Below are positions 1 to 6,060 of a stretch of 8,278 nucleotides of DNA, one piece after another; the stretch's first letter is position 1; each line of letters starts with the position of its first letter. The notes beneath the pieces were generated by a model, which was not told the origin of the DNA, searched no databases, and was given only the letters and a program-made list of their open reading frames with translations. Source of the stretch: Anaerolineae bacterium (lineage in GTDB: Bacteria > Chloroflexota > Anaerolineae > 4572-78 > J111). Location: contig JAGRCC010000527.1 of NCBI GenBank assembly GCA_020433785.1, positions 1-8,278 of the forward strand, read 5' to 3'. The position numbers were made by a program, and so were the translations under genes.

Positions 1-585
1 AGTACACTCACCCAACTTTTAGCGGAAGAGTTAAATTGGTCCCCCTTTTTAGAGGCTGTCGATGACAATCCTTTTTTAGAAAAGTTTTTTCAGGACATGA
101 ATCGATGGAGTTTTCATTCCCAGGTCTTTTTCCTCTCTCGGCGGTTTCGCATTCATCGCGAAATGGCCCAGCATCCCGGCTCGGTCATCCAAGATCGCAG
201 CGTTTATGAAGATGCCGATATCTTCGTCCGCAACCTCTACCGCCTGGGCAAAATGTCTGACCAGGAATACCAGCTCTACCGGGATCTGTACGATGAATTT
301 GTTCAGATTCTCCCTAAACCCGATTTAGTAGTGTACTTAAAAGCCAGCATTCCCACTCTCATTGCGCGAGTCCAACGCCGGGGTCGCCACTTTGAAAGGT
401 ATATCTCGCCGCTGTATCTGCAACAGTTGAACGAACTTTACAATGCCTGGATTGAGGACTTTACGCTCTGCCCCATCCTCACCATTGACACCGACCGGCT
501 TGATTTTGTTCGTTCCTCTGCTGATTTTGGCACTATCCGCGACAAGATTCTGGCTGAAATGAATATTGAGCCAGTTTACCTTTAA
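1..585 (+). CDS. Deoxynucleoside kinase (dNK/dGK/dCK family), 5'-truncated by window edge
   Basis: The protein phosphorylates deoxynucleosides to their 5'-monophosphates with ATP in cytosolic nucleotide salvage. The frame is open from base 1, and the first residues STLTQLLAEEL fit the sequence just after the lysine of a P-loop (GxxGxGKST). Only about the first 10-15 residues, including most of the Walker A loop, therefore lie outside the window. Over the visible 194 residues, DRS at 65-67 followed by VYED at 68-71 matches the family's D/E-R-S motif and substrate-binding acidic residue. The arginine-rich LID segment RVQRRGRHFER is at 123-133. The following segment YLQQLNELYNAWI is typical of bacterial members. 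A later internal ATG at 97 is not the start, because the kinase homology runs through it. Substrate choice (dG, dA or dC) cannot be read from the sequence. A hairpin follows the stop codon, so it probably ends its own transcript. Confidence 0.9.
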   Translation, partial: STLTQLLAEELNWSPFLEAVDDNPFLEKFFQDMNRWSFHSQVFFLSRRFRIHREMAQHPGSVIQDRSVYEDADIFVRNLYRLGKMSDQEYQLYRDLYDEFVQILPKPDLVVYLKASIPTLIARVQRRGRHFERYISPLYLQQLNELYNAWIEDFTLCPILTIDTDRLDFVRSSADFGTIRDKILAEMNIEPVYL

Positions 586-652
586 GCTCACCGGAGAGCA
601 ACCGTCTAACAACTGAATCACCGGTAATGCATCACAGACCTCGCGGATTTCC

Positions 653-675
653 GACCCCGGCGGGGTCTTTCGTTT
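653..675 (+). terminator. Candidate intrinsic terminator after the nucleoside kinase
   Basis: GACCCC (653-658) and GGGGTC (662-667) form a perfect 6-bp G+C-rich stem with a three-base loop, followed by TTTCGTTTT. It sits 67 bases past the kinase stop and before the MoxR gene, where transcription would be expected to end. The T-run is interrupted by CG and the stem is short, so it may be a weak terminator. Confidence 0.5.
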
Positions 676-746
676 TAAAGTGCGGCCAAAAACTTGCAAA
701 ATAGGTCATTTTAGGGAAAGCTAATTAGGAGATGTATCTAAACCGA

Positions 747-756
747 GTTACGTAAC
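747..756. promoter_or_regulatory. 10-bp perfect palindrome beside the MoxR ribosome-binding site
   Basis: GTTACGTAAC is a perfect palindrome ending one base before the GGTGA Shine-Dalgarno of the MoxR gene. ACC at 742-744 and GGT at 757-759 extend the symmetry if a two-base bulge (GA) is allowed. Such a site could bind a dimeric regulator or fold at the leader end. A 10-bp palindrome can also occur by chance, and I see no clear -35/-10 promoter upstream in 676-746. Confidence 0.25.
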
Positions 757-766
757 GGTGAGAAAA

Positions 767-1774
767 ATGACCAGTATGATGACCGAACAAGCCCACCCCA
801 CCACAGCTGCCCAAACTCGACCGGCCCTACCCAAAGTCTTCAGCATCGATGACGCTGTGCGATTTATCGATCGACTGCAAGCGAACGTGAGCCAGGCAGC
901 CGTCATCGAACCGTTCAAACTTCGGCTGGTTCTGGCCACGGTGCTGGCCGGTGGACATTTACTGTTAGAAGATGTGCCCGGCGTCGGCAAAACGCTGGTG
1001 GCTAAAGCCCTGGCCCGCTCGATCAGCGCCAGCTTCAAACGCATCCAATGCACTCCGGATCTGCTGCCCAGCGATATCATCGGCACCTCCATCTACAATC
1101 AAAAAGACCAACGCTTTGTTTTTATGCCAGGCCCGATCTTTGCCCAATTCGTACTGGTTGACGAGATCAACCGGGCCACCCCCCGTACCCAATCCAGCCT
1201 ACTGGAAAGCATGGCCGAACGCCAGGTCACCGCCGACGGCCACCAGTACCATCTTGAAGAACCGTTCTTTTTAATCGCTACCCAAAATCCGGTGGAGACG
1301 GCCGGTACCTTTGCTCTACCGGAAGCCCAGCTCGACCGCTTTCTGATCTCGCTGAGTATGGGCTACCCGGAGTTTGAGGATGAAGTTTTGATTTTAGAAC
1401 GCGAGGAACATCAAGACCCGCTAACCCAAATCGAGCCGGTTATCTCGCCGGTCGATGTCTTGGCCTTGCAGCAGTTGGTCAAAAGCATTGGGGTGGTGCG
1501 GTCGCTCAAAGAGTATATTGTCCGGCTGCTCGCCGCGACCCGAACTCATGCCGACGTTATGCTCGGTGTCAGTCCACGCGGTGGGGTGGCTCTTCAGCGC
1601 GCCGCCCAGGCGATGGCGCTCTTAAACCACCGTGACTTTGTCACGCCCGACGACATCAAAGCCGTCGCTCCCGGCGTTTTGACCCACCGCCTCATCACCC
1701 ACGATCCGGCCAGAACCGCCAAAGAAACCGTCATCGAGACGTTGCTCAATACCATCCCGGTTCCGGTGGCGTAA
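767..1774 (+). CDS. MoxR-family AAA+ ATPase
   Basis: This is a cytosolic AAA+ ATPase of the MoxR group (AAA_3 plus lid domain). Members are thought to act as chaperones or remodellers for a partner encoded next to them, here the DUF58 protein. With ATG 767 as start the protein has 335 residues, the usual family length. Walker A is GVGKT at 72-76 (K75). Walker B is FVLVDEINR with D132 and E133. The sensor 1 segment is ATQNP with N174, followed by the family signature ALPEAQLDRF. The sensor 2-like arginine is in SPRGG (R271). The C-terminal lid helices follow, including the segment around FVTPDDIKAVAP. ATG 767 is preferred because GGTGA (757-761), complementary to the 16S rRNA tail, lies five bases upstream. 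GTG 758 and ATG 776/779 are in frame alternatives. The DUF58 gene follows after an 83-base spacer, probably as an operon. The function is assigned by family; the client process is unknown. Confidence 0.95.
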   Translation: MTSMMTEQAHPTTAAQTRPALPKVFSIDDAVRFIDRLQANVSQAAVIEPFKLRLVLATVLAGGHLLLEDVPGVGKTLVAKALARSISASFKRIQCTPDLLPSDIIGTSIYNQKDQRFVFMPGPIFAQFVLVDEINRATPRTQSSLLESMAERQVTADGHQYHLEEPFFLIATQNPVETAGTFALPEAQLDRFLISLSMGYPEFEDEVLILEREEHQDPLTQIEPVISPVDVLALQQLVKSIGVVRSLKEYIVRLLAATRTHADVMLGVSPRGGVALQRAAQAMALLNHRDFVTPDDIKAVAPGVLTHRLITHDPARTAKETVIETLLNTIPVPVA

Positions 1775-1777
1775 ACC

Positions 1778-1849
1778 AAATGATGAACGCTGAATGATGA
1801 GTAATGAACAATCATTCAGAAAAAATTCATCATTCATTATTCATCATTC
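1778..1849. repeat. A+T-rich palindromic intergenic repeat (ATGATGAA type) between MoxR and DUF58 genes
   Basis: The arms 1792-1808 and 1833-1849 are reverse complements over 17 bases with one G:T wobble and enclose a 24-base loop. An extra ATGATGAA copy lies at 1780-1787. This A+T-rich, low-complexity block differs sharply from the G+C-rich genes on both sides. It resembles dispersed TTCATCATTCA-type intergenic repeats found in many bacterial genomes; that comparison is from memory. If transcribed, it would form a long but A+T-rich hairpin between two operon genes and could affect mRNA processing or downstream expression. Confidence 0.7.
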
Positions 1850-1857
1850 CAAGAGTC

Positions 1858-3057
1858 ATGCTGACGAAACGGGCTTTTATCCTTCTCATATTCGCCCTGA
1901 TCCTATATCTACTGGCGAACCAGACTCAGGTCGGATGGGTTTATCTGATGTCCAACCTGCTGCTAGCGCTGCTGGTGGTCGATTTCTTTTATGGGCGAGG
2001 GATTTTACAAGGCGTCCGGCTCGAACGCACGGTGCGGGACCTCAACCGAACCGACTTGCGGGATGATGCGCTGCCGGAAACCGGCGATTTCTTTGAGGAC
2101 GATGCGGTTGAAGTCACGCTTCAGCTTGAGCAAACCCGTCTAAGGCCAGCCTTTCTCATCGCCGGTCAGGAACAATGCCCCTTTGCCCCGCCGGCCGATC
2201 AAATCCAGCCGTTTTTTGTGCCCAGCCTATTTCGAGGTCGTCCGGTTCGGCTCAATTACCAAACTCAGTGCGACCGCCGAGGTGTTCATCGTTTTCCTGA
2301 ACTGCCGCTGCAATCGAACGGCGCTTTTGGCCTGTTTCGCCGCCGCCGAACGCTGCCTGCGTCTGAGTCTCTGCTGATCTATCCCCAATTTCATCCGCTC
2401 AAACGGTTACGTTTGCTGGAGCATCGAGGCTTCACCGACCGGCCCTCTCACCGCGCCGGCCACGGCAGCGAGATTATCGGCACCCGTGAATACCGCTCCG
2501 GCGACTCGCTGCGCCACATCCATTGGCGCAGCACGGCCCGAGTGGGCAGCCTGGTGGTCAAAGAGTTGTCCGACCAGGCGCAGCTCACGATGACGGTGGT
2601 CCTCGATTTATCTTTCGAAGGGAATGTAGGCGAGGGAAAATTCTCCACGTTCGAGACGGCGCTGCGGCTGGCGGCGACCTTTGGCTATTACGCCGCTCAC
2701 AAAACGCTTCCGTTTCGGCTCATCGGCCACAGCCCGCAGTGGCGACCGCCCACAACCGCTCTAAGCTGGTGGGGAACCCTGAACTATCTGGCCAAAGTTG
2801 AAAACGACGGGCGCGAACCCCTGGCTGAGGTTTTACGGTCGCTGCCGCGACTGCCGTTTGTAATCGTTCTGATCAGCCGGCCTGATCCCCTCATGAACCA
2901 GGCGCTGATGCAGCTTAATCGCCAGAATACACAAATTTTGGCCGTATTTATCACCCCGGATGATAGCCAGCCGGCTGTCCTCCCGGCCTCCAGCCCATCG
3001 CTCACTATCTGCACTGTCAGCCCGCATAACTGGCCGACTGTAGTGGCGGCTTTGTAA
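1858..3057 (+). CDS. DUF58 domain membrane protein, partner of MoxR
   Basis: This is a 399-residue membrane-anchored protein of the DUF58 family, usually encoded beside MoxR ATPases. Its biochemical role is unresolved; the fold is often described as von Willebrand A-like, and related loci are linked to envelope or stress functions. A basic N-terminus (MLTKR) is followed by two hydrophobic segments at about 6-20 and 26-44, then a long soluble part. The hallmark DUF58 motif is YRSGDSLRHIHWR at 212-224, followed by a strand containing VVLDLS, as expected for this domain. The frame also opens at ATG 1804, but those extra 18 residues (HHSLFIIP and neighbours) are just the translated palindromic repeat, so ATG 1858 is preferred. 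It has only a modest AAGAG upstream at 1851-1855. No transglutaminase-like third gene follows, although one often does in such operons. Family assignment is secure; the cellular role is not. Confidence 0.92.
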   Translation: MLTKRAFILLIFALILYLLANQTQVGWVYLMSNLLLALLVVDFFYGRGILQGVRLERTVRDLNRTDLRDDALPETGDFFEDDAVEVTLQLEQTRLRPAFLIAGQEQCPFAPPADQIQPFFVPSLFRGRPVRLNYQTQCDRRGVHRFPELPLQSNGAFGLFRRRRTLPASESLLIYPQFHPLKRLRLLEHRGFTDRPSHRAGHGSEIIGTREYRSGDSLRHIHWRSTARVGSLVVKELSDQAQLTMTVVLDLSFEGNVGEGKFSTFETALRLAATFGYYAAHKTLPFRLIGHSPQWRPPTTALSWWGTLNYLAKVENDGREPLAEVLRSLPRLPFVIVLISRPDPLMNQALMQLNRQNTQILAVFITPDDSQPAVLPASSPSLTICTVSPHNWPTVVAAL

Positions 3058-3224
3058 GCATAAGACATTCAGCTAACAGCCCTACAGCAACGACCTCTCT
3101 TCTCAGATGTGACCCGGCATAGCCTTCGACCTGTCTAGCTCATGATTCGTCTCATCGCTCCACAGCCACCAGCGATCGAATAAGGTTTGGCGCGATAAGC
3201 AATATCCGCATTTTACTGTAGTTA
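3058..3224. other. Non-coding spacer after the DUF58 gene
   Basis: No convincing gene was seen on either strand. The only structure noted is ATCGCT (3154-3159) with AGCGAT (3171-3176), a perfect 6-bp stem with an 11-base loop. No T-run follows it, so it is not a convincing terminator. The end of the MoxR/DUF58 transcript is therefore not located. Confidence 0.5.
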
Positions 3225-3233
3225 TGCTATACT
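3225..3233 (+). promoter_or_regulatory. Candidate extended -10 promoter for the HerA-like ATPase gene
   Basis: TGCTATACT fits an extended -10 element (TGn followed by TATAAT-like TATACT). The bases about 17 upstream (TCCGCA) do not resemble a -35 box, so recognition would rest on the extended -10. A start near 3240 would give a leader of roughly 90 bases that begins at the inverted repeat 3242-3263. Confidence 0.45.
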
Positions 3234-3241
3234 GAAGGCAG

Positions 3242-3263
3242 AATGAAACCGCAACGTTTCATT
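3242..3263. promoter_or_regulatory. Perfect 8+8 inverted repeat, candidate operator of the HerA-like ATPase gene
   Basis: AATGAAAC (3242-3249) and GTTTCATT (3256-3263) are exact reverse complements separated by six bases (CGCAAC). The element starts about nine bases after the candidate -10 box, where a dimeric repressor would block initiation. It could also fold as a hairpin at the very 5' end of the mRNA, protecting it. It ends 64 bases before the ATG, so it does not cover the ribosome-binding site. Confidence 0.45.
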
Positions 3264-3327
3264 GACCCTAGCCCAGGCGGTAATATTGCCTGAACTGCAT
3301 AAAACGTTGAATAAAGGAGAAAATTTT

Positions 3328-5859
3328 ATGCAAGCACCCCCTGAAAAGCTCGGCTCATTCTTCTTGGGGGCTGAGTATGATCTGGCCGGTAAACAACGCC
3401 TCGATGTGCCGGTTAGCTATGACGCCCGCGATTTGACCACGCACGGCGTATGTGTCGGGATGACCGGCAGCGGCAAAACCGGCCTGTGTATTGGGCTGCT
3501 GGAAGAAGCGGCCATCGACAAAATACCAACGTTGATGATCGATCCTAAAGGAGATATCACCAACTTATTGCTCCAGTTTCCGGATCTGCGCCCGGAGGAT
3601 TTTGAGCCGTGGGTTAACGTTGACGACGCCCGGCGCAAGGGCCGCACCGTGGCCGAACATGCCGCCGCTACAGCCGAAATGTGGCGCGACGGCCTGGCCG
3701 ATTGGGGGCAGGGGGCGGAGCGGCTGCGCTTGCTGCAAGAGGCGGGTGATTACACCATCTTCACCCCCGGCTCCGATGCCGGTGTATCGGTCAATATCTT
3801 GGGCAGCCTGGCCGCGCCGCAGCTTGATTTTGACAGCAACGCCGAGTTGATCCGGGAGCGGATTGGCGGAACTGTGGCGGCGATGCTTAGCTTGGCCAAC
3901 CTAAAAGCCGATCCGGTTCGCAGCCGCGAGGCCATTCTCCTATCGAATATCTTTGAGCATTTCTGGAAGAAGGGGGAGGACCTTGATCTGGCTAAACTGA
4001 TCATGTCGATCCAAAATCCGCCGGTGCGCCAAATGGGCGTGTTTGATGTCGATACCTTTTTCCCGGAGTCCAACCGGTTTGAGTTGGCCATGGCGTTTAA
4101 TACCCTGGTGGCCTCGCCGACGTTCTCGGCCTGGCTGCAAGGCGAGCCGCTGGACATCGACGCGCTCATGTACACCGCCGAGGGGCAGCCGCGCCACGCT
4201 ATTTTTTATATCGCTCACCTGTCGGACAGTGAGCGCATGTTTTTTGTGACTTTGCTGCTGGAAAATCTGTTAACCTGGATGCGCCGCCAGCCGGGGACAA
4301 CCAGCCTGCGCGCCCTGCTCTATTTCGATGAAATTTTCGGCTTCTTCCCGCCCACCGCCGAGCCGCCGTCTAAACGACCCTTATTGACGCTGCTCAAGCA
4401 GGCGCGCGCTTTTGGGTTAGGCGCGATGCTGGTCACGCAAAACCCGGTCGATCTGGATTACAAGGGGCTGACCAATGCCGGGACGTGGTTTATCGGCAAG
4501 CTGCAAGCCGAACGCGACAAAGCCCGGGTGTTAGAGGGGTTGAAAGGAGCCATCGCCGAGGCGGGCGGTCGGGGGGAGAACGTTGATTTTGATACGATGC
4601 TTAGCCAACTTGGCAATCGGGTCTTTCTGCTGCACAACGTGCATGCCGATGGGCCGGTGGTGTTTCAAACCCGGTGGGCGCTGAGTTACCTGCGTGGCCC
4701 GCTGACAAAACCCCAGGTCAGACAGTTGATGGCCGATCGGACATCGCCACCGGTCCCGCCGGCAGCGCCAGCACCGGCTCCGGTCACCATCGATAGCCCG
4801 GCTCCAACCGAGAGTGGCCCTGACGGGTATTCGGCCCATGCGCCGTCCCTATCATCCGCCGTGCCGCAGGCGTTTCTGCCCATCGAAGTGAGCGAGCAGG
4901 CGGCGGTGCGCCGGCTTGGGGATGAGCAAAACCCGGTTACTGTCGACAAAATTGAGTTGATCTACGAACCGGCCTTCATCGGCAGTGCCACGGTGCGGTT
5001 TGTCGACACGAAGTACAAGGTTAACAGCCAAACCGACCAAACCCTGGTGGCTCGGGTAGCGGGCGGGCTGCGTGGCGTTGAGTGGAATGAAGCCGAAACG
5101 CTGTCGGTATCGACGCGAGACCTACAATCTGCTCCGGAGTCGCTTGGTGAAAGTCAAGGGCCTTATTTTGCCCCGCTGCCCGCAGATATGAACACCGAGC
5201 AGGAAATTAAGGGATTAAAGCAGAGCCTGTCCGATTGGCTTTATAATAACAGCCGCTATCCCTTGTTTCGGCATGAGTCTTTGAAGGCGGTGCAGCAGGC
5301 TGACGAAGATGAGCGGGCCTTCAAAATTCGGGTGCAGCAATTGGCCCGTGAGGCTCGGGACGATGAGGTCGATAAATTGGAAGAGAAATACGCTAAATCG
5401 CTGGATCGGTTGAACGATAAGCTGCGTAAAAAAGAGATGGAGTTGGACAAAGATGAAGCCAAATACGCGGCCCGCCAACGTGAAGAGATTACGGGTATTG
5501 GCGAGTCGGTATTGGGGTTTTTCTCTCGCCGCCGCCGCAAAAGTCTGATTAGCGGAGCGATGACCAAACGCCGGCTAACGGGTCAGGCCAAGTATGATGT
5601 TGAGGAAACCCAGGCAGAAATTGAGGATATAAAAGAAGAGATCGCCAAGGTCAAGCAAGAGCTTGAAGAAGCCAGTGAGGCCATCTCGACTCGCTGGGAC
5701 GAGGCCGCGGCCGGTATTACGACGGTCGAGATTAAGCCCCGCCGCGCCGATGTCGAGGTTAGTTTGGCCGGGTTGGGTTGGCTGCCCCATTGGTACGTGA
5801 GGTATCGAGCAGGCGAGACGCCTCGCAAGGCCACCATTGAAGCTTATAAGGACGTTTGA
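3328..5859 (+). CDS. HerA/FtsK-like P-loop ATPase with long C-terminal coiled coil, function unknown
   Basis: This is an 843-residue, apparently soluble ATPase. ATG 3328 is clearly the start, because AAAGGAG (3313-3319) lies eight bases upstream; the longer frame from TTG 3262 lacks such a site. The N-terminal half is a HerA/DUF87-like motor: Walker A GMTGSGKT at 44-51 (K50), strand IDPKGD with D72, Walker B LLYFDE at 330-335 (D334, E335) and a sensor-like VTQNP around 369-373. These motors pump DNA or remodel protein complexes, usually as hexamers. A proline/alanine-rich linker spans about 474-498, followed by an unassigned middle region. Strongly charged coiled-coil segments lie at about 659-721 and 755-796, separated by a basic patch (SRRRRK). 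The short tail is rich in aromatic residues (WLPHWYVRY). No NurA nuclease or other HerA partner is nearby, and the gene appears to be transcribed alone. The ATPase class is confident; its substrate and pathway are not recognised. Confidence 0.85.
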   Translation: MQAPPEKLGSFFLGAEYDLAGKQRLDVPVSYDARDLTTHGVCVGMTGSGKTGLCIGLLEEAAIDKIPTLMIDPKGDITNLLLQFPDLRPEDFEPWVNVDDARRKGRTVAEHAAATAEMWRDGLADWGQGAERLRLLQEAGDYTIFTPGSDAGVSVNILGSLAAPQLDFDSNAELIRERIGGTVAAMLSLANLKADPVRSREAILLSNIFEHFWKKGEDLDLAKLIMSIQNPPVRQMGVFDVDTFFPESNRFELAMAFNTLVASPTFSAWLQGEPLDIDALMYTAEGQPRHAIFYIAHLSDSERMFFVTLLLENLLTWMRRQPGTTSLRALLYFDEIFGFFPPTAEPPSKRPLLTLLKQARAFGLGAMLVTQNPVDLDYKGLTNAGTWFIGKLQAERDKARVLEGLKGAIAEAGGRGENVDFDTMLSQLGNRVFLLHNVHADGPVVFQTRWALSYLRGPLTKPQVRQLMADRTSPPVPPAAPAPAPVTIDSPAPTESGPDGYSAHAPSLSSAVPQAFLPIEVSEQAAVRRLGDEQNPVTVDKIELIYEPAFIGSATVRFVDTKYKVNSQTDQTLVARVAGGLRGVEWNEAETLSVSTRDLQSAPESLGESQGPYFAPLPADMNTEQEIKGLKQSLSDWLYNNSRYPLFRHESLKAVQQADEDERAFKIRVQQLAREARDDEVDKLEEKYAKSLDRLNDKLRKKEMELDKDEAKYAARQREEITGIGESVLGFFSRRRRKSLISGAMTKRRLTGQAKYDVEETQAEIEDIKEEIAKVKQELEEASEAISTRWDEAAAGITTVEIKPRRADVEVSLAGLGWLPHWYVRYRAGETPRKATIEAYKDV

Positions 5860-5904
5860 GTTTCCTAAAAATCGCCTTCTTTAGCCTCTCCGCTAAGATT
5901 TGAT

Positions 5905-5978
5905 AATGTAGGACAATCGCTGATTTGTTGGCCCACTTAATGGTGGAAACCGCCCAATTTAGCCGATTGTCCTACGTT
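5905..5978. repeat. Long imperfect palindrome, possible MITE-like element or terminator
   Basis: GTAGGACAATCG (5908-5919) and CGATTGTCCTAC (5964-5975) are perfect 12-base inverted repeats. A wobble and two A:T pairs extend the outer end to 5905/5978. Further inward, CTGA pairs with TTAG (5959-5962), leaving one base bulged, and CCAC (5933-5936) pairs with GTGG (5943-5946) at the tip. It begins 46 bases after the stop of the HerA-like ATPase gene and is followed by GTTTAATTTT, so it may terminate that transcript. The size and end symmetry also suit a small non-autonomous mobile or REP-like element, but no flanking target duplication is clear. Confidence 0.6.
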
Positions 5979-5991
5979 TAATTTTCAGGCA

Positions 5992-6020
5992 TGTCACGTT
6001 TTGATCACCTCACTGGTCTT
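5992..6020 (+). promoter_or_regulatory. Candidate ECF41/SigJ-type promoter of the flavoprotein-sigma operon
   Basis: TGTCACG (5992-5998) is followed after exactly 16 bases by GGTCTT (6015-6020). As I recall the literature, ECF41 promoters and the M. tuberculosis sigJ promoter read (T)GTCACA, 16 bases, CGTC(CT). The match here is 6 of 7 and 4 of 6, with the right spacing. Its place upstream of an oxidoreductase gene that directly precedes an ECF41 sigma gene is the expected arrangement for autoregulation. A transcript would start near 6026-6028, about 33 bases before the ATG. Confidence 0.5.
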
Positions 6021-6054
6021 ATATATCAAAGTTCATAGCGTTTGTACAGTGAGG
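6008..6054. promoter_or_regulatory. Inverted repeat linking promoter region to the flavoprotein Shine-Dalgarno
   Basis: CCTCACTG (6008-6015) and CAGTGAGG (6047-6054) are exact reverse complements with 31 bases between. The right arm contains the GAGG Shine-Dalgarno of the flavoprotein gene, and the left arm ends at the first base of the candidate -10 box. In RNA starting upstream of 6008, the arms would pair and hide the ribosome-binding site. In RNA starting from the ECF41-like promoter the left arm would be absent. Confidence 0.4.
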
Positions 6055-6060
6055 CAAATG

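Noticed and set aside
732..755. Seven-codon frame (MYLNRVT) after AGGAG, as a leader peptide for the MoxR gene
   Set aside because: AGGAG touches the ATG with no spacing, and the peptide has no run of regulatory codons and no attenuator structure after it.
1640..1666. GTCACG followed by CGTC inside the MoxR gene
   Set aside because: Spacing is 17, it lies within coding sequence, and no gene start follows at a suitable distance; treated as chance.
3750..4175. Minus-strand open frame of 141 codons opposite the HerA-like ATPase gene
   Set aside because: It is antisense to the well-supported P-loop ATPase, and its translation shows no recognisable domain.
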